Under the pieces are notes generated by a model, which was not told the DNA's origin, did no database searches, and worked only from the letters and a program-made list of their open reading frames with translations. This document shows, in pieces, positions 9,601 to 18,835 of a stretch of DNA of 45,814 nt (positions are counted from its first letter, which is position 1; each line of letters opens with the position of its first letter). The stretch is from a virus, in the IMG/VR virus record IMGVR_UViG_3300047284_000529, positions 1 to 45,814 of that record; one strand, written 5' to 3'. The position numbers and the translations under genes are program-made.

Positions 9601-12600
9601 ACTTTAGGTGTGATATAATTATCAATTAAGATACCATCAAAGAATGCATGGAGTCTAGTTCTTGGCTTCATTCTTTCTGCAGTAAATGCAATATTTCTAG
9701 AACGTATCCAAGGAACATTAGTTGAAGATAAGAGAGTATCACCTAGCGATTGTTCATCAACTCTAGGTAGAACTCTGGTTCTAATACCAGTTCTTGCTTG
9801 ACCAGAAGTAGATGTAGTTGTAGTCGCCCAAACATTACGAATTGGAATATTACCTTCTCTCCAAGAATTAGTCCATGATGCTACTCCAGTCCAGGTAGTT
9901 TGCCATGATCCCCATTCAATAGGAGCAAAACCATTATTATCAATATTCAGTCTTCTTGCAGTTGCCTCAAAGTTACCTTCAACTGAAGTAACTCTTCTAG
10001 GAACACGATTTGTATCAATCCAATCGTCTGAAGATGGAACAAGATCAATTCTACCCAAATAAGTAAAGACGTTAAATGGGTTTACATTTTCTTGTCTAGA
10101 TGCATATGGCTGCTCGATGATTTTAAGATCAGTATATGGAAGAGTTATTAATTGATCTGTTTTTTGAATATTTGATGATTGTTGATCATTAAATGCTAAT
10201 GCTACATTAGTTGTATAATGAGAAGGTCTTAAAATATTAGCAGTAAAATCAATCGATGCTTTGTAATCTTGGTTTTGAATATCAGCAATTCCTTGATCAC
10301 TGAAGTCATCTACAATAAAACCATTCTTAAGTCTATCAAATCCATCTTCATCTTTAATTGATGTATTTTGAGTCTTCATCTCCAAAAGAGATAGAGATGT
10401 ATAGTATTCTACATTACCTAAACGCTTATCAATATCACCGATATCCCTCATGGTATATCTTCTATTTTTCTCTCTTAAAATTGCAACATCATTTACAACA
10501 TCATCTAAGTATGCAGCATAGGATAATGTTGCTAATAGCATTGCATTTTCAATTTTAGATGGCAATTGCTTTTGCTCTTCTGGCTTACCTAAAGCAACAA
10601 CAAGATTACCTTCTGAATTAATATAAAGCTGGTCAATTCTAGGTAGATAATATGAATAGTCACATCTAAACTCCTCTTCGACTTTCATTAAATCGAATAT
10701 AGTTGATGCACCAGCACCACCAGCAGTAGAAAATACTCTGCTATTAAAGTCTAAAGTGGCACATGTAACAATAAAAGGAGAACCTACAGTTCCAGAACCA
10801 GAAGCCAATTCACCAACTGCTGGTCTAAAATCAATAACATCTCTTGTTCTCTTAGTTGAATTACCTACAGGTATATTTGGAATTTCTGAAAACTTAACTC
10901 CAGTATATGATTGATTACTAAAGTAATCGCCCGAAGCTTCGTGCAGGAAATAGTCAAAGACTACAGAAATTTTTCTTCTTGGTGGGGTAATACCTCTACG
11001 TCTTACTAATTTAGAAACATCATAGAAATATGAATTTTGATTAGAATCTAAGTAGAATTGATTTGTAATATTTTTACTTCCTAGTTCGATTGAAGTCTCA
11101 GTATCTTCAATCAAAGCAGTTAGTGATGAAGTGTCTGCAGCTTCACCTGTAATCTCTTCCCCTGGTAAAAATGGAATACTATTCAATGAGACATTGTATA
11201 GTTTTAAGTCAGATGCATTGAAAGATATCACTCTAGCTCTAGCGCCAGATTTACTTCCAACAATTACTGTTCCAGTAGCGAAGAATACAGTATCAGCAAG
11301 GGTTACATATGGAATCTTAGGATCATTATCATCTAAAGATTCATAAACAGCATGAAGCTTATAAGCATCATTTACACCTAGAGATATTTCTGGGTCTTCA
11401 ATTCTTGTTCCATATAAATTACCATACGCCAATCCAAACTTCTGAACATCATTATTCGATTGAGTTCTAACTGCCTTCAGAACACGCATCTTAGATGCAG
11501 TTTTGATTTTTTTCGTAACAACGTTTTTAGAAACCGCTGCAGTTAGTGTAACTGTATTGACGTTAGTTAATCCAGAGATTGTTATGCTTTGTCTAGTTGC
11601 ACCAAAGCTTACAGTTAATGTTCCGAGAGTGTTTAAATTATCAATATCTAAATTATCGCCAACATCCCAAACTGACCCAGTTTGGGATGTAATTGTTAAC
11701 ACATAATTTTCAGAATTTAGAGCTGCAAACTGTTGATTTTCTGGAAGAGATAAAGTTATACCTCCAGCAATTACAGTTTTATTTGCAAACTGCTGCATGG
11801 TTACAAAGCTTTCATCATCTATTGCACGAATTGCCTCTTTTGGCATATCAATCGTCAAGTCACCAGAATCATCAACTTTTGTGAATAGAATAGGTCTCAA
11901 TCTAACAACACTATTGTATGATCCATCTGCTACGGTTCCAATAGTTTTTGCAACATCTAAATCTGCATGTTGAACGAGATAATCAAAAATTGGATCAGTT
12001 CCACCATATTGATTTTGAGAAGTTATTTGAATCGCATCTTGATTTACTAGCTCAACTCTAATGGTATTATTTCCAGAGCTATTTGATGCCGAAACTGCTA
12101 GAACATCTCCAGGTCTTAGATCATTTTCAAATTTAGATAAGAAACCTTCAATTCTGTTATTTGTCGTTTTATCAATCTTAAATGATTGACCGACCATTGG
12201 ATATGCACCATTTAAGCTTAAATTAGCAGAGAATGTAATTTGGCTTAATGTATTTCTACCAACAACTTGTTTAGTATCGGTAAATTCATAACTAAAGTTT
12301 GCTCTAACTTCTGCCAGAACTCTACTATCTCTTTCTATAATTTCATTGTTTACAAATTTACCACTAACCTCAATTAATTTAATAGTAGTTCCAGTTGAAC
12401 TAGAATCGATAAATCCTCTTGCTCCAGAAGTTCTTCCAACAATAAGATCACCAGCAGAAACTTGAACAGATGATCCCAAATTCAGAACAGTATACATCTG
12501 AATATCCATCAGATATAAATTATATTCTGTATTTTGTTGCATTAACTGAATAGCTCTTGCCTTTCCAATTACGCTTCCAGCAGTAGAGCCTCTAACCGAA

Positions 12601-13886
12601 TTCCAGTTATCTCTTAGTTCTAAAGTTTGATATGCATTGGCAACACCACTTCCAGTTAAGTTAGGCCAGCCAAATACATTATAAACTTTTACAAATTGAC
12701 CTAATTCGAATGGGATAATTCCATTCTGAACAGACTCTGAAGTTCTTGGCTTAGGAATGGAAACGTATTTTGGAGTAAGAAGATCCATTCTATACCCCTG
12801 AACATAAGCAATTCCAGGAGAAACTTCAATTGCAGCGTAATCCTCACTTGCAGTTACACCATCTGGAGAAACTGTTCCTCTAGGATAAACGCCATTATTG
12901 AAGAAATCGTCTAAGTGTTCGCGGAGATTAATTTGGAATGGCTTAACAACATAATCACCAGAAGTTTCATATGTTCTTCTAGCTAAAGCTTTTTCTAATT
13001 CTGAATATTCTGTTTTATTTACAAATTGCTCTACTTTTGAATTATTGAGTCTTAACAGTTCAATAAAGTTTTTATCTGTATCATCATTTAAAGCTTTCTT
13101 AACTAAAGAAGTTTTAATGCGGAATCTATGAGATCCTGGAGCCGAATAGTTTGAAGATCCAATTGCATTATCATTTAGAGATGGATCATCTTCTGGTGTA
13201 ATAATAGATTCAGAAACTTCTAATCCGATTCTGTAAGATGGATTATTTGTATACTGGTCTAGAATTAGATATGATGAAGGAACATCAACAAAATGACCTC
13301 TAATAAAATAAACCCCAGCATTAATATACGCTACAGATCCAATTGCGCTCGATTTTGTTGGAAGCATTTGAGCGAATGGTGACCCAATCTCAATAAGAGT
13401 ATTACCAAAAGTAATTTCAGTCTCTGCAATTAATTGTTCGTTATCTACAAACTTTTTATTTGAAGTCGATGAATAGTTATCTGCGGAATCCAAATATTTC
13501 ACATATAATGAAATATATCCTCTGCTGGATTCTGTTGCAGGAATACTATATAATACCTTTGCCCTAATATCCGTTGTTAACCCTTTAATAATTTTCCCTG
13601 TTAATTGTTCTCTATAAGTTTCAACATTAACACCCAAGAAATTCTGTTGTAATAGAATTACACTAACATTCAGGTCATATCCAACTTGACCAGGAATTAC
13701 CATCGCACCTTCTTTGAAGAAGTGCTGACCGATGTTCTCAATCTGATTCTGTAGAATAGATTGAAGCGTGGTTAATTCTCTAGCCTGAATTGGGTATCCA
13801 GGTCTAAATAAAACTCTATAGAAATTTTTAGCCTTATCGAAATCGTCAAAATATGGGCTAATATTTAAATTGGTATCCTGGGGCAT
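6666..13886 (-). CDS. DUF4815-containing tail/baseplate structural protein (2406 aa)
   Basis: The N terminus (MPQDTNLNISPYFDDFDKAK, then NFYRVLFRPGYPIQARELTT and FFKEGAMVIPGQ) is the hallmark of the DUF4815 family, large structural proteins of T4-like cyanophages. Around residue 1405 it has KPRTRLHAFFDG, and around 1635 DPLAQSFISDEPGG with VYFATKDSNVPISMQVRTME, segments typical of large phage tail and baseplate proteins. In between and after lie several beta modules of the type VG.TSGA.A.V (for example GLTSGARAVVKD). It follows the gp8-like gene by 4 bases, in the place where T4-like phages carry gp9/gp10, so it may be the gp10-type wedge or fibre-attachment protein. I give no symbol because the homology to T4 gp10 is not visible. 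A weak TAAG precedes the ATG. Confidence 0.85.
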   Translation of the reverse strand: MPQDTNLNISPYFDDFDKAKNFYRVLFRPGYPIQARELTTLQSILQNQIENIGQHFFKEGAMVIPGQVGYDLNVSVILLQQNFLGVNVETYREQLTGKIIKGLTTDIRAKVLYSIPATESSRGYISLYVKYLDSADNYSSTSNKKFVDNEQLIAETEITFGNTLIEIGSPFAQMLPTKSSAIGSVAYINAGVYFIRGHFVDVPSSYLILDQYTNNPSYRIGLEVSESIITPEDDPSLNDNAIGSSNYSAPGSHRFRIKTSLVKKALNDDTDKNFIELLRLNNSKVEQFVNKTEYSELEKALARRTYETSGDYVVKPFQINLREHLDDFFNNGVYPRGTVSPDGVTASEDYAAIEVSPGIAYVQGYRMDLLTPKYVSIPKPRTSESVQNGIIPFELGQFVKVYNVFGWPNLTGSGVANAYQTLELRDNWNSVRGSTAGSVIGKARAIQLMQQNTEYNLYLMDIQMYTVLNLGSSVQVSAGDLIVGRTSGARGFIDSSSTGTTIKLIEVSGKFVNNEIIERDSRVLAEVRANFSYEFTDTKQVVGRNTLSQITFSANLSLNGAYPMVGQSFKIDKTTNNRIEGFLSKFENDLRPGDVLAVSASNSSGNNTIRVELVNQDAIQITSQNQYGGTDPIFDYLVQHADLDVAKTIGTVADGSYNSVVRLRPILFTKVDDSGDLTIDMPKEAIRAIDDESFVTMQQFANKTVIAGGITLSLPENQQFAALNSENYVLTITSQTGSVWDVGDNLDIDNLNTLGTLTVSFGATRQSITISGLTNVNTVTLTAAVSKNVVTKKIKTASKMRVLKAVRTQSNNDVQKFGLAYGNLYGTRIEDPEISLGVNDAYKLHAVYESLDDNDPKIPYVTLADTVFFATGTVIVGSKSGARARVISFNASDLKLYNVSLNSIPFLPGEEITGEAADTSSLTALIEDTETSIELGSKNITNQFYLDSNQNSYFYDVSKLVRRRGITPPRRKISVVFDYFLHEASGDYFSNQSYTGVKFSEIPNIPVGNSTKRTRDVIDFRPAVGELASGSGTVGSPFIVTCATLDFNSRVFSTAGGAGASTIFDLMKVEEEFRCDYSYYLPRIDQLYINSEGNLVVALGKPEEQKQLPSKIENAMLLATLSYAAYLDDVVNDVAILREKNRRYTMRDIGDIDKRLGNVEYYTSLSLLEMKTQNTSIKDEDGFDRLKNGFIVDDFSDQGIADIQNQDYKASIDFTANILRPSHYTTNVALAFNDQQSSNIQKTDQLITLPYTDLKIIEQPYASRQENVNPFNVFTYLGRIDLVPSSDDWIDTNRVPRRVTSVEGNFEATARRLNIDNNGFAPIEWGSWQTTWTGVASWTNSWREGNIPIRNVWATTTTSTSGQARTGIRTRVLPRVDEQSLGDTLLSSTNVPWIRSRNIAFTAERMKPRTRLHAFFDGILIDNYITPKVIELVKNSGQDIRTNETPFVIGETVVGQTSRCRLLVTPPNDGVVKNPYSLTEEDLPESYASQTSVLNIDTVRLSETISPNYFGNVAIGEILVGLTSGARAVVKDRRLITDNVGSISGTFFIPSPALDSNPRWATGTRTLRFTTSLTDSRVPGTVDTSAETEYIASGTLNTVQENVLAIRNASMVRDTVSDSRVISSTRTEVRVGGWYDPLAQSFISDEPGGVFLTSVDVYFATKDSNVPISMQVRTMENGYPSKIILPFSDITLTPDQIEISDNAAIPTRFRFKAPVYIKQSEEHCFVLLSDSNEYRVWISRMGDIDVSGNRTISEQPYAGVLFKSQNASTWTADQYEDLKFSMYRAKFNTNTGSVIFNNSELGIGNGGIAKLAENSIRTINPKRVINLPTGNTYSYTIGARLIQEPSNAEATVVSFSTLGANNTITITDITGTWAAGFVQGDGAIFQNIKSSQSLATVVLSTIQNGTFAIGDVITGSNSGTTGVVTSYTSGSLTLELNYMNGEFDSSDTLSNESGVSATISSDTYSGDSVNGYPASAPTARVEDKAIIVSHNNHCMHSRQNNVEISGVISEVPATVLTADLNIGSNSITVQDATAFHKVINAQAIGNLNPGYIKINNEIIQYSAISTNGQIITVATSGRAAAGTSESNHPSGSVVECYNLDGIPLIEINKVHTAIENPTLDQYLLSTNSVASIGILGGGDNIYATQNVQFELLTPRIATLNFPETNITARVNTTRGTSIGDGTSIIDQASFVNTGEYDDVVLNDTNYFSNPKLICSKVNEDNKLSGDKSMTLNIILTTTKDTLSPIIDLDRTSIITTTNRINNWVGGGTGDAGYGYGDPFGDTSTDPYGDQNEAIYITKPAKLLSPSKSIKVDFAADRSPQNEIKVYYKAYLASGTTNPNQIKWVEMNPPEGKNNPSPSETVNSFKDYEFFANNLTFDTYQIKIVMTSTNQAIVPQVKEFRSIALAS

Positions 13887-13890
13887 TTTC

Positions 13891-15426
13891 TTAGAACTCG
13901 ACTACAATTTTGATGTCTTCAATCTGATCGTTGGCGCGGGAAATCGCTCTTCTGTTATCTATATAGATAATCTGACCAGAGTTCTTTTTGATTTCTGGTT
14001 TAGCATAACCATTTGTAAAACTCATACCAAGGTCATATTCAGTGTTATTAATGACTCTTGTTGATGCTCCAGAAACAATTGGGAAGTTAATATCTGGATC
14101 TGCAGAAACACCAGAAGAAGAGCCAGTAATTGTGTTTCCTCCTTCAAATTCAATCAAGCTTCCAGTAATTTCTGGGAAAATACCATCAACCCTATCTTGA
14201 TAGTATTTCAATACTTTGGTTGTTGAATTCCAGCTTACAACTCTTCCTCTAGCTGTTACTGATTGACCACCAACAGTTCTTGACTGGGTAATAATTTCAT
14301 CTGTCTGGAAATTACCCGTAAATGATGGGGAGAAAATTACAGCTCTTGTTCCAGACAAAGTTAATTCTGTAGTCAACTCTTCAGTTCCATACTTAAGAGG
14401 ATTTAGAAGCAATCCGATTCTTCTATAATCATTATCTACAGGGAAATCTCCAGAACCTTCATCATATGTAAACTTAGTATTGATCATAATTCTATAACCA
14501 CCAAGCTCATCTACTGGATCTTCACCATGACCACCAGCAGGTGGAATCACAACGTTAATTTGAGCCCCCGAACCAGTTCCAGAACCAATACCATTAATTT
14601 CATCAATAATAATTTTTCCAAATGAGTAATTCGATCCACCAGAAGTAACAGTAGCACTTACAACTTTACCTCCGTCTACAACAATAGACACTCTTCCACC
14701 AATACCATCACCTTTAATGGGAACGTTTTCATATGTTCCATTATTGTAGCCAGATCCAGAAGATGTAATAACTACAGTATCAATTTCTCCTGCTGCAGCA
14801 TCAGATTGAACTGCACTGTCACTTAAAACAGGCATATAATCGCCAGAGAAGAATTTTAAAACTTGACCAACTGGAATAGTGTAAAGGTATTTCCATCTAT
14901 ATCCATCTGCTGTAGTAATGATAGATGTTGAAGTGCCAGTTGGTTCTACTGTAGATGGCTTTCCATTTGGATCTGAAGGTGATGTTCCGTTGTATATACA
15001 CTTATATACTTGATACGAAGAATTCACCACATAGAAATCCGCATCATATAGCTTTGTAGCACCAGAAGATGCTGTTTTCAGTGAAGAATAGTCATGGCTA
15101 TACATGTCATATACATAACCCAATCCTCCAGTTGTTTGCTCTGGTGGAATCCAGTCAATTCTTCTGACTACTGGAACCACATCATTAGCAAGAACTCTTT
15201 TCATAGAGATCAAATCATCATAAACGTCTGTAAATTCCTGAAAAGAATCTACAGGAGTTGGTGGGTTATTTTCATTATCCCAATCATATGGTCTACCAAT
15301 AAACACATATAGACGGTCACGATTTGTTCCCGCAGCAATATCGCTCTGAGTTTTATCAGATCCTTCAAGAGCTTTGATAAACTTTTTTGCGGTAAAAATT
15401 CTAAATTGGTCAGTTAATAATGCCAT
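13891..15426 (-). CDS. 8: Baseplate wedge protein, gp8-like
   Basis: The 511-residue product begins MALLTDQFRIFTAKKFIKAL, with RLYVFIGRPYDWD at ~39-50, YDADFYVVNSSYQVYKCIYN at ~127-146 and DGYRWKYLYTIP at 174-185. This is the signature of the protein annotated as baseplate wedge gp8 in T4-like cyanophages. T4 gp8 is 334 residues, so this version is extended. A glycine-rich insert (~residues 215-300, with SSGSGY and GSGTGSGAQI) resembles the repeats of its neighbours. The wedge protein would sit in the outer baseplate with gp6, gp7 and gp10. Its start follows a late promoter (15459-15466), so it can be transcribed independently of the genes upstream. I recognise the family from cyanophage proteins, not from T4 gp8 directly, so the symbol is probable and not certain. 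Confidence 0.7.
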   Translation of the reverse strand: MALLTDQFRIFTAKKFIKALEGSDKTQSDIAAGTNRDRLYVFIGRPYDWDNENNPPTPVDSFQEFTDVYDDLISMKRVLANDVVPVVRRIDWIPPEQTTGGLGYVYDMYSHDYSSLKTASSGATKLYDADFYVVNSSYQVYKCIYNGTSPSDPNGKPSTVEPTGTSTSIITTADGYRWKYLYTIPVGQVLKFFSGDYMPVLSDSAVQSDAAAGEIDTVVITSSGSGYNNGTYENVPIKGDGIGGRVSIVVDGGKVVSATVTSGGSNYSFGKIIIDEINGIGSGTGSGAQINVVIPPAGGHGEDPVDELGGYRIMINTKFTYDEGSGDFPVDNDYRRIGLLLNPLKYGTEELTTELTLSGTRAVIFSPSFTGNFQTDEIITQSRTVGGQSVTARGRVVSWNSTTKVLKYYQDRVDGIFPEITGSLIEFEGGNTITGSSSGVSADPDINFPIVSGASTRVINNTEYDLGMSFTNGYAKPEIKKNSGQIIYIDNRRAISRANDQIEDIKIVVEF

Positions 15427-15458
15427 AACTGAGATTAAAAATTATTTCTTATACTGTA

Positions 15459-15466
15459 TATTTATA
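15459..15466 (-). promoter_or_regulatory. T4-type late promoter (TATAAATA)
   Basis: An exact TATAAATA on the minus strand, 32 bases upstream of the gp8-like ATG at 15426, mostly in the 41-base gap after the preceding gene starts its last codons. Spacing leaves room for a start site about 6 bases downstream and a ~25-base leader. Confidence 0.75.
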
Positions 15467-15467
15467 G

Positions 15468-17309
15468 TTATTCTTCCTCATTTCTAGCATATACTGGATA
15501 TGATCTTTGAACTAAAGTTGCAGTTGCCCCTGAAGAATTGCCAACTAAAGATTCCCCAACAGAGAATAGATGATTTCCATTATATTCTACGGGAGATTTC
15601 AATGTTAATATTGATGTTGTTCTATTAAACGATACAACCTCAGCAGAAACAGTAGAAGTTCCTCCAATGACGGTTTCTCCTATAACATAACTAATAGTTG
15701 AGATATTTCTAATCTTAAATTCAAGTATAGCTTCATACGAATCGCCATCATTTAACTGACCAGCAGATGATACAGATGCTAGTAGTTTAGAGCTACTAGA
15801 ATCAAATATTTTGTCTCCTTGCTGGAATAATGTTGTGCTTTGACCTCCTACCGTCTCTTCAATACCATATAATGATGTTGAAATGCCGCCATCTAAATTA
15901 ATTTTATTTTCATATTCAGTTGTAGCATTAATCAAATCTGCTATACCATCAGGCTGCCCATTTAAGTTAATATCAAGAAATGCACTATTGGGTAGTATTG
16001 TTATAGGGCTTGTAAATAAGAAAATTCTAGAATTTTCTTTTTCTACTACAGTATGTGGTGCAACACCAGTAGCTGATGAATTTGCTGTTCCTCCAGTGAA
16101 TGAAATAACTGCAGATTTTTCTCCAGATCTACCTCCATCAATAAACGCCAATTCATCAACTTCAAATATAATGTATAATGCTCTATTAATTGGATCCCAA
16201 TCATAAACTTTTGCTACTTTATTATTTGAAGATTCAACTTCTCTGATAATTTTATCAGCTACATTAAAATTATAATTTGAGATTCCAGTTTCTGGATCAT
16301 TTGCCAAATCATCAAGTATTACCTTTTGGTCAAATTTAAAGTTGACGCCCCTATCGCATCCAGTAAATTGAGTGGATGTTTTTCCAGTATAACGAATAAT
16401 TTCTCTTCCTAATAAAATTTTACCAGAACCTGGATATGGGTCAGTAGTTTCAACATCAATAAAGTTTTGACTTGGAGAAATATCCTTAGTAATACCTGTT
16501 AAATTATATAAAATAGCATTTAGTGATTGTCTATTTCTGGTTGTTTTTATTAGATTTGTATCTCTAGTAAAAATTACTTGAGGTGGGTTTATAAATCCTC
16601 CACCAGGATTTGTAACGGTAATATCAGTAAGCGAACCAAGATCAATTGATGCTTTAGCTTGCGCACCAGATCCTCCACCACCGATTAATTGGATTAATGG
16701 AGGAGTTTCAAAGAACTCTCCAGCATTAGATATATTGATATCTGTAACTACACCAAATTCGTCAACATTAGCTACACCAGCTGCACCTTGACCACCACCT
16801 CCAGATATTACAATAGTTACATCACCAAGTTCATAGTTTTGCCCAGGATTTTCTAAAGATAAGCCAGTAACTAATCCAGTTATTGGAACTAATTGAACAC
16901 CTGAGCCACCGCCACCTCTAATGTATGCTCTAGCTGAATTAGAGCCAAAATAACCATCTCCATTTTCAAATACTTGAATATAACTTATAGATCCACTTGG
17001 ATTTAATACGGCTCTAGCTTTTACCTTAGTTGCATTTTGAACCAAAGGCTCAACAATAACTTCTAATGGTAAATATCCTTCACCAGGATCTATAACTTCA
17101 ACAGCTTGGATTTTACCATCAGTTTTATTAATAACTGGTCTAAGTATTGCTTCTCTTAAAGGGGTTCCACAGTTTGAAATGGTTAATCGTGGTGGATTAT
17201 CAGGATCATATCCTTCTCCACCATCGATAACCACAATATCCTTAACCCCATATATGCTATTGAATATGGGTTCAATGACTGCACCGCTTCCAGGAACTGT
17301 TCTTGCCAT
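15468..17309 (-). CDS. Glycine-rich beta-repeat virion protein (613 aa)
   Basis: The product is built largely from repeats of the form V.NPG.GY..PP.V.I.GGGGSGA.A.A.I (for example IRGGGGSGVQL, LIGGGGSGAQAKASI). These occupy about residues 20-245. A second half contains DPYPGSGKILLGREIIRYTG, a beta module also present in the giant gene 20431-38496, plus VGGTSTVSAEVVSF and VGNSSGATATLV modules near the C terminus. Around residues 445-460 DINLNGQPDGIADLIN resembles a thrombospondin type-3-like calcium loop. It lies 3 bases after the cupredoxin protein and before the gp8-like gene, so a virion or baseplate-attached role is likely. I recognise no enzyme. An extended beta-solenoid-like fibre is an inference from repeat content. 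Confidence 0.75.
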   Translation of the reverse strand: MARTVPGSGAVIEPIFNSIYGVKDIVVIDGGEGYDPDNPPRLTISNCGTPLREAILRPVINKTDGKIQAVEVIDPGEGYLPLEVIVEPLVQNATKVKARAVLNPSGSISYIQVFENGDGYFGSNSARAYIRGGGGSGVQLVPITGLVTGLSLENPGQNYELGDVTIVISGGGGQGAAGVANVDEFGVVTDINISNAGEFFETPPLIQLIGGGGSGAQAKASIDLGSLTDITVTNPGGGFINPPQVIFTRDTNLIKTTRNRQSLNAILYNLTGITKDISPSQNFIDVETTDPYPGSGKILLGREIIRYTGKTSTQFTGCDRGVNFKFDQKVILDDLANDPETGISNYNFNVADKIIREVESSNNKVAKVYDWDPINRALYIIFEVDELAFIDGGRSGEKSAVISFTGGTANSSATGVAPHTVVEKENSRIFLFTSPITILPNSAFLDINLNGQPDGIADLINATTEYENKINLDGGISTSLYGIEETVGGQSTTLFQQGDKIFDSSSSKLLASVSSAGQLNDGDSYEAILEFKIRNISTISYVIGETVIGGTSTVSAEVVSFNRTTSILTLKSPVEYNGNHLFSVGESLVGNSSGATATLVQRSYPVYARNEEE

Positions 17310-17312
17310 GTA

Positions 17313-18809
17313 TTATCTGATTGTAATGGTTCCGATCATTCCACTATGAATGGTGCATTGATATACAATGCTATTTGGAGCATCCATTGGAACAGTCCAG
17401 TATTGATAACCAGTTTGAGTGCCAGTTAATCCACCAGTATAGTCTACTCCACCGCTATTAACATCTGCAGTTCTTAGTGCAAATGGATGAGATGCTCCAG
17501 TCATATTATTGAAGATATAAGTAAAGCCTCTGTATACAATTAAAGTTGGATCATCAGTAGTGTTACTTAATCCAGGACCAGTAAATCTATATGCAGACTG
17601 CCCATTTGATGATATCGAATAGTATAAAACTGGGCTAGGAGCGTCTTCCCAATCTTGAAGATTTTTCCATAAAGAACTTCCTGTTGTTGGAGCAGAAAGA
17701 GTAACATCAGTTAATGTATCCAAGCTTGATATTACATCTCCACTATAACCAATTACTAGTCTTCCATTACTGTCTATATTTGTTGCAATACTTTGACCGC
17801 CAACAACAGATAAGCTAGAAGTTGCAGTTGTAGCAGCAATTGGTGTTCCAGTATCAGCTATAACTGAAGTGAATGTATTTTGAATTACATTTGGTGAACT
17901 ATTTGTAATAGTTAATGTTTTGCCACTAACAGCAGTTGTAATCCCAGTGCCACCATTGACTGTTAATGTGTCAGTAGTTGTAGTTGCACTAGTGCTTCCA
18001 GACTGACTACTTATTGTTTGGAATACATTTTGTGATAATGCAGCATTAATAGTTAATGTATCTCCAACAATTGATGTAGTAACTCCAGTTCCACCTCGAA
18101 CATTTAAAGTATCATTAATTGCAGATGCTGTTGTTGTTCCACTATCTGCTGTGATTGTCTCCCATAGATTTTGATTTATACCAGTTCCTTCACCAGTATT
18201 ATCATTTCCAGGGATCCATTTTCCCGACGTTGAGTTCCACTTTAAAACTTGACCATTAGCTGGAACAATAGATGTATCTACATCTGATAATTCATTTATT
18301 GAAGAATTTGTGTCTAGTAATTGTGTCCAATTGCCAGAATGCGCAAAATAGCTATGTGCAGTTCCATGAACATGGGCAAACATACCATGATGCTCTCCAG
18401 CATTTGGCAAATCAGAAATTGACTCATAAAAGCATGAATATTTCAGATTGCCATCTAATCCATCAATATAAACTTTCGCTTGTTCGCTACTACCTGTGTG
18501 TAATTTGATATCTCCAGAACCACCAGGCCTTAGCCTAATATCAGTATTTGTTGAAGAAGTTATCAATTTGCCATTAACATTCAAATCTGCACCAAGAGTA
18601 TCATAATGCCCTGGCGCAAATTGACTTCCATTCCATTTTAATACATGATATGCAGCTGCATTATCTGTATTAATTTGAATATTGCTACCGTCACCAATTA
18701 CATTATATAATTCATCAAATACAGTGTTGATTTTGATAGCACCGTCTCTAAGACTATCGCCAGTTCCATCATTAGCTATGCCGCCTATGTTTATATTTTG
18801 CTTTGCCAT
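17313..18809 (-). CDS. Fibre-like virion protein with C-terminal cupredoxin (type 1 copper) domain
   Basis: The 498-residue product starts MAKQNINIGGIANDGTGDSL, then GAIKINTVFDELYNVIGDG, an N-terminal pattern common in marine phage structural proteins. Residues ~190-370 hold repeated TITADSGTTTA/TLTVNGGTGITT beta units typical of phage fibres. Residues ~405-498 look like a single cupredoxin domain, with H441 (GASHPFAL) and then C485-x2-H488-x2-M491 (YQCTIHSGMIGTITI). This is the full His-Cys-His-Met type 1 copper set, and the C-x2-H-x2-M spacing is that of amicyanin. Copper binding or electron transfer is therefore possible, but the fold may serve only as a beta-sandwich adhesin. AAGG lies just before the ATG. 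Neighbours are all virion proteins, so it is probably part of the particle. No signal peptide is seen. Confidence 0.75.
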   Translation of the reverse strand: MAKQNINIGGIANDGTGDSLRDGAIKINTVFDELYNVIGDGSNIQINTDNAAAYHVLKWNGSQFAPGHYDTLGADLNVNGKLITSSTNTDIRLRPGGSGDIKLHTGSSEQAKVYIDGLDGNLKYSCFYESISDLPNAGEHHGMFAHVHGTAHSYFAHSGNWTQLLDTNSSINELSDVDTSIVPANGQVLKWNSTSGKWIPGNDNTGEGTGINQNLWETITADSGTTTASAINDTLNVRGGTGVTTSIVGDTLTINAALSQNVFQTISSQSGSTSATTTTDTLTVNGGTGITTAVSGKTLTITNSSPNVIQNTFTSVIADTGTPIAATTATSSLSVVGGQSIATNIDSNGRLVIGYSGDVISSLDTLTDVTLSAPTTGSSLWKNLQDWEDAPSPVLYYSISSNGQSAYRFTGPGLSNTTDDPTLIVYRGFTYIFNNMTGASHPFALRTADVNSGGVDYTGGLTGTQTGYQYWTVPMDAPNSIVYQCTIHSGMIGTITIR

Positions 18810-18827
18810 AACCTTAGGGTTTTTATC

Positions 18828-18835
18828 TATTTATT
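18828..18835 (-). promoter_or_regulatory. Possible late promoter (AATAAATA, one mismatch)
   Basis: The minus strand reads AATAAATA, one base from the T4 late box, in the short gap before the cupredoxin-protein ATG at 18809. It overlaps the stop of the upstream YHYH gene. A start about 6 bases downstream would leave a leader of only ~12 bases, so the call is tentative. Confidence 0.35.
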
